This document shows, piece after piece, positions 16,836 through 26,300 of a stretch of 64,000 nucleotides of DNA (its first letter is position 1; each line of letters starts with the position of its first letter). The notes beneath the pieces were generated by a model, which was given only the letters and a program-made list of their open reading frames with translations, was not told where the DNA came from and searched no databases. Source of the stretch: Erythrobacter sp. KY5 (GTDB taxonomy: Bacteria; Pseudomonadota; Alphaproteobacteria; Sphingomonadales; Sphingomonadaceae). The position numbers were made by a program, and so were the translations under genes. The DNA lies in the NCBI RefSeq assembly GCF_003264115.1, contig NZ_CP021912.1, positions 2,959,001-3,023,000 on the forward strand. The letters run 5' to 3'.

Positions 16836-19309
16836 TGTCAGACTTGTATGAAGTCGCCATTATTGGCTCCGGTCCTGCCGGGATGAGCGCCGCTGGCCAA
16901 GCTGCCAAGCGTGGCCTGTCGCATGTCCTGTTGGAAAAGACCGACCACCTCTCCGACACGATCTACAAATACCAGAAGGGCAAGCACGTCATGGCGACGC
17001 CTTCCAACCTCCAGCTGCGCGCTGGCGGTTACGAAGAGGGCGTGCATGCCGGAATAGAATTCGACGAAGGCAAGCGGGAATTCATCCTCGACACCTGGGA
17101 TCGCCAGGTTGCCGAATTGGGCGTCAACGTCGAATACAACGCCGAAGTCGTCGAAGTGTCGGGCGAGAAAGGCGACTTCACGCTCAAGACGAAGGCCGGG
17201 GCCACCTTCCGTACCAAAACGATCATTCTGGGTATAGGGACGCAGGGCAATCCCAACAAGCTGCGCTGTCCCGGTGCTGATCACCCGATGATCACTTCCC
17301 AGCTCGATGACCCTGCAGACTATCACGACACGCATATCACCGTCGTGGGAACGGGCGATGCGGGGATCGAGAATGCTCTCGGCCTTGCCGAAGAAGCGCT
17401 TGGCAACACGGTCACGATCCTCAACCGCGGGTCCGACTTTGCGAAGGCAAAGCAGCGCAACGCCGATCTGCTTCAGGCTGCACATGACGATGGCAAGCTA
17501 AGGATCCGTTACAAGACCTCGCCTGCCGAAGTGCGCGACGGAGAAATGGTGCTTGAGACCGAAACCGGTCAGGAAACCATCCCGTGCGAGACGATCATCG
17601 CGCGTATCGGTTCTCAGCCTCCGCGCAAGTTCATCGAGGCGATGGGCGTCGAATTCACCAGCGAAGACCGCAGCGCCTTTCCCATTCTCTCGCCCGTATT
17701 TGAATCGACCAAGCCCGGCATTTTCGTAATCGGGGCGCTGGCGGGCTATCCGCTGATCAAGCACTGCATGAACCAGGGCTATGACGTCGTCGAATATCTC
17801 GCGACGGGCGAATCACCCAAACCTGCAGACGAACCGCTGCTCGAAGAGGTGTTCGCAAGCCTTCCCGGCAACAAGCCGGTCGATCACTGGCTTGAGGTTT
17901 ATCAAAAGAATGTCGGCATCTTCCAAGGTCTGTCGACCCTGCAGATGCGCGAGCTGATGCTCGATTCCAACTGCACGGCCTTCGCGCCGGGTGAGGCGAT
18001 TTTCCGTCGCAACGAACAGGGCTCCTCGCTGTTCGCCATCGCGCAAGGATCAGTCGCGGTTGAAGTCGATCCCAATGATCCCTCGATCACGGTACCCATC
18101 GGTCAGGGTTCGATCTTTGGCGAGGTCGGCCTGATTTCCGGTCGCCGCCGCGGTTCAACGATCCGCGCTGCCGAGGAAACCGTGGTGGCCGAATTGTCGC
18201 GCAAGGCCGCGCTGAAACTCATTGGTTCCTCGCCCGAAGCGAACGAGACCGTGAAGCGCATCTCGATCGAGCGCCAGATCCTGCAAATGTTCGGATCGGG
18301 CCTCACACCTGACGACATTGCTCCTCTGGTCGCCAGTGCGCAGACGGAAGAAGTGCGCGCAGGCCAGGTCGTTATCAAGGAAGGCGATGACGATAAGGAC
18401 CTCTTTATCCTGCGCTTTGGTTCGATGCTGGTCGAGAAGGCAATCGGCGACCGCCAGATTTTCCTGTCCTACCTGCCCGCAGGCACCTTTTTCGGCGAGA
18501 TGGCCGTTATCGACGGTTCCAAACGCACCGCGACGGTCAAGGCATCGGTGAAGTCCGAAGTCATCCGCCTGCCGGGCGATGGCTTCCTCGAGCTGCTCGA
18601 CAAGAAGCCGCAGCTGCGTGAACGCGCGCTCGAAGTCATGGCGGATCGCCGCCGCACGACAGACTTCATCGAGAGCCAGAAAGACAGCGTCGACAACGCG
18701 CTCGAACTCTACACCGAAACCGCCAAGTTCCTGTCCGAACAGGGTATCGGCGAGGCAACCGACGCGCTTCTTATCGACGAGAAATTGTGCATCGGCTGCG
18801 ACAATTGCGAGCGGGCCTGCGCCGACGCGCATGAAGGGCTCTCGCGGCTCGACCGTGAGGCGGGCAAGAGCTTTGCTCACCTACACGTCCCAACCTCATG
18901 CCGCCATTGCGAACACCCGCACTGCATGGCCGACTGCCCACCCAACGCGATCCAGCGCGGGCCCGATGGCGAGGTCTCGATCAACGCGGAAACTTGCATC
19001 GGCTGTGGCAATTGCAAGAGCAACTGTCCCTACGGCGTGATCCGCATGGATCCGGTGCCGCCCAAGAAGCCATCGCTGCTGAGCTGGCTGTTCTTCGGCA
19101 GCGGCCCCGGTCCCGGCGAGGCATCCTATTCGTGGCGCAAGAAGAACGGCGATCCCGACCTCGCGAAGAAGGCGATCAAGTGCGATATGTGCGCTGGCAT
19201 CGACGGAGGCCCTGCCTGCGTGCGCGCCTGCCCGACCGGTGCTGCCATCCGCGTGGCCCCTGACAAGTTCCTCACCTTTGCCAAGCTTACAGAGGACGTC
19301 GAAGACTGA
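16835..19309 (+). CDS. Flavoprotein fused to two cNMP-binding domains and a four-cluster ferredoxin
   Basis: An 824-residue cytoplasmic redox protein. Residues 1-330 are a thioredoxin-reductase/YpdA-like flavoprotein with FAD motif GSGPAG (11-16) and nucleotide motif GTGDAG (172-177); no CxxC disulfide is seen. Two CAP-type cyclic-nucleotide domains follow (about 380-465 and 500-600). Both keep the phosphate-binding Glu and Arg (E430/R439, E555/R564). The C-terminus is a DmsB/HybA-like module with sixteen cysteines (652-662, 689-701, 721-731, 783-799), enough for four [4Fe-4S] clusters. The TTG at 16835 has a G-run at 5-base spacing; an in-frame ATG at 16793 lacks a ribosome site. The stop overlaps the next gene (TGATG). 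Predicted role: pass electrons between NAD(P)H and the membrane cytochrome under cyclic-nucleotide control (inference). Confidence 0.9.
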   Translation: MSDLYEVAIIGSGPAGMSAAGQAAKRGLSHVLLEKTDHLSDTIYKYQKGKHVMATPSNLQLRAGGYEEGVHAGIEFDEGKREFILDTWDRQVAELGVNVEYNAEVVEVSGEKGDFTLKTKAGATFRTKTIILGIGTQGNPNKLRCPGADHPMITSQLDDPADYHDTHITVVGTGDAGIENALGLAEEALGNTVTILNRGSDFAKAKQRNADLLQAAHDDGKLRIRYKTSPAEVRDGEMVLETETGQETIPCETIIARIGSQPPRKFIEAMGVEFTSEDRSAFPILSPVFESTKPGIFVIGALAGYPLIKHCMNQGYDVVEYLATGESPKPADEPLLEEVFASLPGNKPVDHWLEVYQKNVGIFQGLSTLQMRELMLDSNCTAFAPGEAIFRRNEQGSSLFAIAQGSVAVEVDPNDPSITVPIGQGSIFGEVGLISGRRRGSTIRAAEETVVAELSRKAALKLIGSSPEANETVKRISIERQILQMFGSGLTPDDIAPLVASAQTEEVRAGQVVIKEGDDDKDLFILRFGSMLVEKAIGDRQIFLSYLPAGTFFGEMAVIDGSKRTATVKASVKSEVIRLPGDGFLELLDKKPQLRERALEVMADRRRTTDFIESQKDSVDNALELYTETAKFLSEQGIGEATDALLIDEKLCIGCDNCERACADAHEGLSRLDREAGKSFAHLHVPTSCRHCEHPHCMADCPPNAIQRGPDGEVSINAETCIGCGNCKSNCPYGVIRMDPVPPKKPSLLSWLFFGSGPGPGEASYSWRKKNGDPDLAKKAIKCDMCAGIDGGPACVRACPTGAAIRVAPDKFLTFAKLTEDVED

Positions 19310-20172
19310 TGGCGAGTGTAGCAGGCAAACGCTTCAACCAGGACGAACGTCGGCGCAACGCCGACCATGTCAGCTTCCTCAAGCATCGGCGTTTCCGCTG
19401 GCTTTGGATCGCCTTGATGCTGTGCATCGTGTCCGGGCTTGGTTACGCGATGATCGATCAGGAACCGCGCCCGAATGGGGGCAGCTGGTATGGCTATACC
19501 CTCGGGACGATCGGGCTTCTGCTGATCGTGTGGCTCTCGCTGCTCGGCATTCGCAAACGCAAGATCACCACCGGGCAATGGAGCCTGAAAGCATGGACCA
19601 GCGCGCATGTCTATCTGGGCCTCGCGCTGATCGTGGTGGGCACGCTGCACACCGGTTTCCAGATCGGGTGGAATGTCCATACACTTGCCTATTTCCTGAT
19701 GCTGCTGGTGATCATCAGCGGCATTTATGGGGTGATCGCCTACGCCACCCTGCCCTCCACCCTGTCATCGAACCGCAAGGAGATGACCCGGGCCGAAATG
19801 CTCGATGCGCTGACAGCGCTCGATCGCCAGCTTGAAAGCGCAGCGCAGCCGCTTGGCCGTGAGCAAACCGACCTTGTGATCGCCGCGCTTGAACAGGATG
19901 TGTTCTATGGCGGGGCCTGGGGCCGGCTGACTGGCACCTATCCCGGCTGCAAGACCAGTCGCGCGCTTGCCCGCATTTCCGAGAGCGGAAGCGAGGCCGA
20001 AGAGCGCGTCCATGCACTGCTCGTCAAACGTGCCGATCAGCTCGGCCAGATCCGACGCCACCTGCGCATCAGGGCGCTGCTTGAGGTGTGGCTGTTCATT
20101 CATATTCCGGCGACGATTGCCCTTCTCGCCGCACTGCTCGCGCATGTCGTGAGCGTGTTCTACTATTGGTGA
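19309..20172 (+). CDS. Predicted diheme cytochrome b-like membrane protein
   Basis: A 287-residue inner-membrane protein with about five membrane helices (31-48, 63-82, 98-118, 125-146, 260-282) and a hydrophilic domain of about 110 residues between the last two. Two helices carry histidines with the exact spacing of diheme b cytochromes: H100-x13-H114 and H265-x13-H279. This suggests two stacked b hemes crossing the membrane; H124 is an extra candidate ligand. No family can be named with certainty. Its start overlaps the flavoprotein stop (TGATG) and the FHA-cytochrome follows 10 bases later. It is thus the natural link between the cytoplasmic Fe-S module and the periplasmic hemes. Confidence 0.75.
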   Translation: MASVAGKRFNQDERRRNADHVSFLKHRRFRWLWIALMLCIVSGLGYAMIDQEPRPNGGSWYGYTLGTIGLLLIVWLSLLGIRKRKITTGQWSLKAWTSAHVYLGLALIVVGTLHTGFQIGWNVHTLAYFLMLLVIISGIYGVIAYATLPSTLSSNRKEMTRAEMLDALTALDRQLESAAQPLGREQTDLVIAALEQDVFYGGAWGRLTGTYPGCKTSRALARISESGSEAEERVHALLVKRADQLGQIRRHLRIRALLEVWLFIHIPATIALLAALLAHVVSVFYYW

Positions 20173-20182
20173 GGCTGGCGTC

Positions 20183-22138
20183 ATGGCATTCCTGATCCGC
20201 ACCATCGACATCACCGCTTCGGGCCGGGAGATCGTCCGCGACCGTGAGGTTGGCAAGCCCGAATTGATCACCGGCCGCGCTGCGGAAAGCGACATCCACC
20301 TTGCCGACCTCGCCGTGGAGCAGCGCCACGTGCGCCTTGCCGATGCGGGCGGCGGAATGCTGATGGCCGAGTCTCTCGGCGGACTTGAGTTTGGCTTGAA
20401 TGGTCGCTCGGTCAAGGATGGCACGATTGACCCTAATGTCGGTGCCGAAATCTCGGTCGGCTCTGCGCGTCTGGCGATCTCTCGCGAAGGCGACGGACCT
20501 GTCCAGATCATCATCAAGCAGGTCGAGAAAGACGAGGCAGCGAGCGATGCGCTTTCCTCCTTCGCGCTTGCCGCCGCGCTGCCCAGCAAGCGCACGATGG
20601 CCTGGGGCTTCACGATCGCGATCCTCGGCCTCCTCCTAGCGGTTCCGATCGTCACCAACCTTGCAAGCACACCGCCTGAGAACGATCCGATGGACAAGGA
20701 CGTCGTGGGCGCAACCAAATTCGACGCAGCATGGATTTCGGGCGGAATGAGCGTCGAGCACGCTCACCTCGAAGACAATTGCGAAGCCTGCCACGCGACA
20801 CCGTTCGTTTCCGTGCAGGACGAGACCTGCCTTTCGTGTCACGAGGAACTCGGCCTTGGCGATCATGCTGAAATGCCGCGCCTGCGCGAAGGCATGGCAC
20901 CGCTCAGCACCGGCGATGCGATCCAGTGGTCGATTGCCGAAACGCTCGGCAAGGAAGGTCCGCTGGGCTGCGTCTCATGCCACTCGGAGCATGAAGGCCC
21001 GGTCGATCTTGCCGCCGAAGAGCATCAGTTCTGGGACCAGCAATTCTGCTCGGATTGCCACGACGACCTCGATGCGCGGCTTACCGATGTCAGTTTCGGC
21101 AACGCCACCGACTTCGGAGACAAGCACCCGCAATTCCGCCCGCTGATCTACACTGCTCATTTCTCCGATAAGCCGGTGCGCGTGTCGCTCGACACCGAGC
21201 CGGTAGAGATGAGCGGCCTCAAGTTCACCCATGACGAACACATGGACGAACAAGGCGGCGTTGCCCGCATGGCAATCAGCCTCAGCCAGTACGGCGCCCC
21301 GCTCGAATGCAGCGATTGCCACTCCGAATGGAGCGACGCCGAGCGCGATATGATGCGCAAGGGCGGGCTGACCGACGCTGCGGTCGAGACGCTCGGCAAT
21401 GTCAAATGGTCGCAGGCTGACCTCAAGAGCCTCAAACAGTCCGGCCTGTCGAAGCGGCGGGTCGAGGACCTTGGCGACTACAAGCCGGTGGTGATGGAAG
21501 ACTCGTGCGAGTCCTGCCACAGTCTCGTTTTCGATCGCGCCGGGCCGGGCTTCCGCACCCTGCGGCACGGCAATATCGATGACCTCATGGCCGACCTTGC
21601 GACCATGAACCGCGGTCCGCGCGGCGACATCGTATCCGGGCGCGGACGTCCCGGACAGTTCGCTCGCGGGGGGCGTTACTACTCCAACTTTGGCCGCCCG
21701 ATGGGGCTTTACATCGCGATCAATCGCGCCCTTGAGCGCGATGGCGTCTGCGGCGAGTGCCACATCCCGACCATGACCGATGGCAGGCGCGACCTGACCC
21801 CGGTCAATCTGCCCAACCGCTTCCTGATGCACGGCGCATTCTACCACTCGGCGCATGAGGAAGACGCAGCGGGCAAACCGCTCGAATGCACAGAATGCCA
21901 CGCGACCAGCACTTCAAACGAGGCCACGGACCTGCTGATCCCTGACCTTGAAAGCTGCCGCGATTGCCACCTCGGCGAAACGGCGGCTAAGACCGACGAG
22001 ATCGTGCCATCCACTTGCGCGATGTGTCACGGCTATCACACACCGACCTCTCCCTGGAGACCGAAAGATCATCCAGATATGCCCGGAAATGGTGCTAACG
22101 ATAATGTCGCAGCAATCTTGAGCAGTCTAAGACGCTAA
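20183..22138 (+). CDS. FHA domain fused to a periplasmic decaheme cytochrome c
   Basis: A 651-residue protein. Residues about 5-105 form an FHA (phosphothreonine-recognition) domain with G31-R32, SDIHLAD and H49. The serine that usually contacts phosphothreonine is Glu here (VEQRHV in place of VSRRHA). A single helix (139-160) follows a positive stretch, placing FHA in the cytoplasm and the rest in the periplasm. The outer part has ten CXXCH sites: CEACH at 200, then CLSCH, CVSCH, CSDCH twice, CESCH, CGECH, CTECH, CRDCH and CAMCH. Scattered extra histidines could be distal ligands. It lies 10 bases after the cytochrome b-like gene and 2 bases before the phosphodiesterase gene. The fusion implies that cytosolic signalling acts on an electron carrier, which is inferred. 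Confidence 0.92.
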   Translation: MAFLIRTIDITASGREIVRDREVGKPELITGRAAESDIHLADLAVEQRHVRLADAGGGMLMAESLGGLEFGLNGRSVKDGTIDPNVGAEISVGSARLAISREGDGPVQIIIKQVEKDEAASDALSSFALAAALPSKRTMAWGFTIAILGLLLAVPIVTNLASTPPENDPMDKDVVGATKFDAAWISGGMSVEHAHLEDNCEACHATPFVSVQDETCLSCHEELGLGDHAEMPRLREGMAPLSTGDAIQWSIAETLGKEGPLGCVSCHSEHEGPVDLAAEEHQFWDQQFCSDCHDDLDARLTDVSFGNATDFGDKHPQFRPLIYTAHFSDKPVRVSLDTEPVEMSGLKFTHDEHMDEQGGVARMAISLSQYGAPLECSDCHSEWSDAERDMMRKGGLTDAAVETLGNVKWSQADLKSLKQSGLSKRRVEDLGDYKPVVMEDSCESCHSLVFDRAGPGFRTLRHGNIDDLMADLATMNRGPRGDIVSGRGRPGQFARGGRYYSNFGRPMGLYIAINRALERDGVCGECHIPTMTDGRRDLTPVNLPNRFLMHGAFYHSAHEEDAAGKPLECTECHATSTSNEATDLLIPDLESCRDCHLGETAAKTDEIVPSTCAMCHGYHTPTSPWRPKDHPDMPGNGANDNVAAILSSLRR

Positions 22139-22140
22139 GG

Positions 22141-23025
22141 ATGGAGAGCGAGAAACGCGGTGTGCTGATAGCACAGATCACCGATACGCATGTCGGCTTT
22201 GAGCCGGAAGCGGGAGAGAACGAGTTCAACTTCGTGAGGTTTCGCAATGTCTTGGGGCATTTGCTGAACCAGAAGGTCCTGCCCGACATGCTTATCCTGT
22301 CGGGCGACCTTGCCGATGGCGGCCAACCCGACAGCTACGCCCGCATTCGCGAACTCGTCGCCGAATGCCCCTTTCCGGTCCATGTCATCCCGGGCAACCA
22401 CGATTCGCGCGATGAGCTGCTCAAGGCGTTTCCCGATTGCCCCACAGCCGATGGTTTCGCGCAATTCGCGATCGATTGCGACGACGGAGCCGGCAACGCG
22501 CTGCGGGTCGTGTGCATCGATTCGTTCGAGCCGGGCCGTCACGGCGGTGCCTTTTGCGAAACCCGCGCCGCGTGGCTCGCGAGGGAACTGGCCGCGCATC
22601 CGGACACGCCCACGGTGATCTTCATGCACCACCCGCCTGTCGTCGCCGGTATCGACTGGATGGACCCGAGCCCCGGCGAAGCGTGGTTCAAGCGTTTCCA
22701 CGCGACGGTAAAGGGCCATGACCAGATCATCTCGATCCAGGCCGGGCACCTGCACCGTCCGTTGCATTCCGTAGTCGAGGGTATTCCGCTCAGCGTTACG
22801 CCCGCGGTTGCGCCTGCGGTTGCGCTCGACCTTCGTCCCATGGATGCAGAGGTCGCGGACAGCCGCCCGATTGTCGCGGCGGAACCGCCCTTCTACTCGC
22901 TCCACCTTTGGCGAGACGCAGAGTTCGTCTCCCACTTTCAGCCGGTCGGACATTGGCAGACGCTTGCCCGGTTCGAAGACCACCTGAAGCCCATGATGAA
23001 GGGCCTGTTCGCCGAACGCACCTAG
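22141..23025 (+). CDS. CpdA-type cyclic-nucleotide phosphodiesterase
   Basis: A 294-residue cytoplasmic metallophosphoesterase of class III, the family that hydrolyses 3',5'-cAMP in enterobacteria (CpdA). All metal and catalytic motifs are present: D15-x-H17, GD at 55-56, GNHD at 85-88, HH at 163-164 and GHLH at 202-205. It begins 2 bases after the stop of the FHA-cytochrome and ends the plus-strand operon. Because the first gene of this operon contains two cyclic-nucleotide-binding domains, this enzyme is a likely local control of the same signal. Other phosphoester substrates remain possible, since the family is broad. Confidence 0.88.
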   Translation: MESEKRGVLIAQITDTHVGFEPEAGENEFNFVRFRNVLGHLLNQKVLPDMLILSGDLADGGQPDSYARIRELVAECPFPVHVIPGNHDSRDELLKAFPDCPTADGFAQFAIDCDDGAGNALRVVCIDSFEPGRHGGAFCETRAAWLARELAAHPDTPTVIFMHHPPVVAGIDWMDPSPGEAWFKRFHATVKGHDQIISIQAGHLHRPLHSVVEGIPLSVTPAVAPAVALDLRPMDAEVADSRPIVAAEPPFYSLHLWRDAEFVSHFQPVGHWQTLARFEDHLKPMMKGLFAERT

Positions 23026-23315
23026 GCCCGCTTCACGCAGCTGACATCGAAGGATCTGGACCACGCAAGTGGTGCGTTTGGAAAAACGCATCTGACCTGC
23101 CCCAGCGACCGAAACCCGCGCAGTTCCGAGGCTTTCACGGGGCCATCGAACCCTGCACCGCTGTAGGATGTGTGACTTTCCGATTTCGCCAAGAATGCGA
23201 AACCTTGCATCCGTGCCTCACCCAACGCTTTCAAAGAGCCGCCCGCACGTTAGTGCACGCGGCCCCTTGTAGGAAAGCTGGCGTGAGCGCTTGCCGGTCG
23301 CCGGCCCGCGCTTGG
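23026..23315. other. 290-base gap between the convergent cytochrome operons
   Basis: The stretch separates the 3' ends of the two operons. It contains a small hairpin, TGCGTTT (23073-23079) with AAACGCA (23084-23090) around a GGAA loop, which may help stop transcription from either side. No T-tract of usual length and no convincing reading frame was found; an ORF that crosses it on the plus strand is a shadow. Confidence 0.4.
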
Positions 23316-26300
23316 TCACCGGGCGTTTAACGCGATCTCGTCCGTCTCTTCAGGCTGCGCGTCCATGCCGGCGCTGCGGCGCCACACGCTGTTGCGTCCG
23401 ACCCATCGGTCCATATCGACATCGTCGGTGACACGGTACGGCACGCCCGAGCGGGTGAGGAAGAGCTTTTCCATCTCCTCGCGCGTGAAGGGACGCGATC
23501 CGAGCCTGCCGAACACCGCCATCTGGCCGCCGGTCTCATCCACCGCGCGGTCGCGGTCGAGGCCCTTGGAAAGCGCAATCGCAGGAGACGGCGTTTTCGC
23601 ATAGGCGATGAGTTCGGGCATCGGCGCGGGGCTGAAGCCGTAGAAATTGCGCTGGCTATCGGGCGAGGTCAGCTGCAGCACCTTCATCCCGTTCACCCCG
23701 TCCGCGACATAAGCGAAGAGCGAGGCATTGGTCGAACCGACCACCACATCCTCCGCATCGTTCAACGTCCCGTCGAGCGTCACCTGCTGGTAAAGCTTGG
23801 GCGCACGCGGGTTGATCACGTTGAAGATCATCAACCCGTCGCCCTTCGCCGCGACATAGGCATAGGTGCGCGCGACGTAGATCCGGCGGGCATCGGCAAT
23901 CGGATAGGTCGCCTCCGGCACCGCGACGGGATTGTCCATCTTCGTCACGTCGAAGACCTTGAGGCCCTCCGCATCGGTCACCCAGAGATAGCGGAACTGG
24001 ATCGTGCTGGCGCGCGCATCGGTCATCGGGATGACCTTGGTTACGCGCGGTGCGAGGCAGCTTTCCGCCGGGTTGGCCGGATCGAGCTCGCATTCATCGC
24101 GCCACGCGGTTGCAGGATCGTCGGCGATATCCTTGGGCAGGTAGACCACGACCAGGCCTGCATCGGCAGTGATGTAGGCATAATCGCCTGCCAGCGTGAT
24201 GTGCTTTGCTCCGGTCAGAACGCCGTCCGGGTTCCACGCTTTTGAGCCATCCGGGAAGATCGCGCGCTCGAAGAAGTTGTCGCGGAATTCGCCGTCGGCC
24301 AGAGTGTTGATGTCGACCGCGATCAGGCCTTCGACGCTGTCGGTGATGAAGGCATAGTCATAGACCGGGCTGAAGGCCTGCTCCTGATTGACTTCGCGCA
24401 TCTGGGCCGTGTTGCGTTCGGGCGCGATCGGCTGGGTTGTGGCGATCGCCATGCAGGTCGCGTCCTCGGTGTCGATATGCGTGTCATGGCCGAGCGGCGA
24501 GAACGGCGCGGTGATGATCCGCTCCGAGATGCCCTTGTTCCCGATCGAGGCGATGTCATAGGCGCGGAAACCGCCCCGCCCTTCGGCAACGAACAGGTAT
24601 TCGCCGCGCATCTGCAGGCAGCCGACGCGGTCGCGCGTGCCCTCGTGGACGTTGACGAATTCCTCGAACGGTTTGGTTTCGCCGGAGAAATCGTCGTCGA
24701 AGGCTTCCCCGCGCACCCAGTTCTTGAGCTCGCGGCCGTTATCTTCGACGTGGCGACGCCAGTAGTCGGGATAGGAATAGCGGTGGAGGTAGGAGCCGAG
24801 CACGGCTTGCGGCTCGTCATATTCGGTGACGCGAATGGCGTTGATGCCGCCTTCAAGGCCGGTGAACGCGTGCATCCCGACAAAGTTCACGTAATTCGTG
24901 CCGAGCAGCAGAAGCTGCGCCATGATCGCGTTGTTGTCCTCTGCCTGGCTGAGGTGGCAATCGGTGCAGGTTTTGGTCTCGTTCAACCGAACCGTGTGCG
25001 GGAAATGCGGCGCGAAGGCTTGCGAAGAGAAGCCGACCGCGCTGATCGGCGGCTGCTGCACATAGATGCGTTCGCGGTTGATGTTGGTCGAGGACAGGAC
25101 GAGCGCCGAGGACGAGCGGACCGGAGCGGTCTGGTTGCCCTTGGTCGTCTGGTGCACGCCAAGCTGGAACATCTGGTCGCGCGCGACCTGCGGATTGTAG
25201 GTTGCAAAGTTGCGCGTCTCGCCGCCTTCATAACGGTGCGACTTGGTCTTCCAGTTCGCCTCGATCGGCAGGTGACAGCCGCCGCATGATGTCGTCCACG
25301 ACAGGTGGCAGGTGAAGCATGCCATTTCCGGATCGCGGTGGGCGCGGTCTTCCTCGGCAATGCCGGGGCCGAATTCGAAACGCCCGGTTTCGCCGCCATA
25401 CTTGCTCATCAGTTTCGAACGCGCCGAACGGTCGTTAAAGCACGCGCCGTTCGAAGTGCTGCCTTCGTTGTCGCAGGCAGGAAGCTCGGGATTGACCGAG
25501 TCCTTGGTAAGGCTGACCTGCCATTCGAGTTCGGGATCGACGAGGCTGCGCTGGATCAGGATGCGGTGGCCCTTGTCGTCCTCTTTCCATTCGAAGCGGC
25601 GCTGGCCATCCGGGTTCCGAAGAAGCGCAAGGTTGTGGCCTTCGGGCGGTGCGGCAGGTCCGCTGGTGCGCAGTGTCGGATAAGCATCGGCGGTGCCGTG
25701 GCAGTCCTTGCACCCGATCTCGATCGCGTTGGCGACTTCGCCGTAGATGAGGCCGTTGCCATGCGTGTCCTGTTCGAAGTGACAGTCGACACACTGCATC
25801 CCAGCCTCGGCGTGGATCGACATCATGTGAACCGCGATACCGGGATTGGTCGTGTCGTTTTCAGCCGGGTTCTTCTCGACCTCGACGAACAGTTCCTCGC
25901 CATCCTTGCGCCAGCGCTGACGCCAGCGGTCCTGGTGGTAGGCGAACGCCTCGGCGCTGTCGGTTTCCGGGTTGCCGGGACGGATGATGTTGCCCTCCGC
26001 GTCGAGCAGGTTGCCATCGCGGTCGCGCTTGAAGATGCCGCGGAAATTCCAGCCGTGGCCGTGATAGTCGGCAAACTGGGTGTGCTCTAGCTCCGGGTTG
26101 AGCTCAAAGACGTTGCGCAGGAAATCGAGGTTAGCCCACATACCGCGAGCGGCAGCGCCTTCAGGGTTGCGATCCATGATGGCACGCACTTCCTCGGCGG
26201 TGGGGAATCGTTGTTCCTTGTAGAACGCCTCGTAATCCTCATCGCTCATGCCGTGCGGGCGCGGGGTGGTGTTTTCCGGGCCGGACCACATGAAGGGCGC

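Noticed and set aside
19309..20172. Assignment of the membrane protein as a NrfD/DmsC-type anchor
   Set aside because: The ferredoxin module upstream would suit such an anchor, but the helix number is too low and the paired H-x13-H helices fit a heme-b protein better.
22908..23330. A 140-residue plus-strand frame covering the end of the phosphodiesterase gene and the convergent gap
   Set aside because: It starts inside the phosphodiesterase gene in another frame, has Arg-rich shadow composition and no domain, and runs into the antiparallel decaheme gene.
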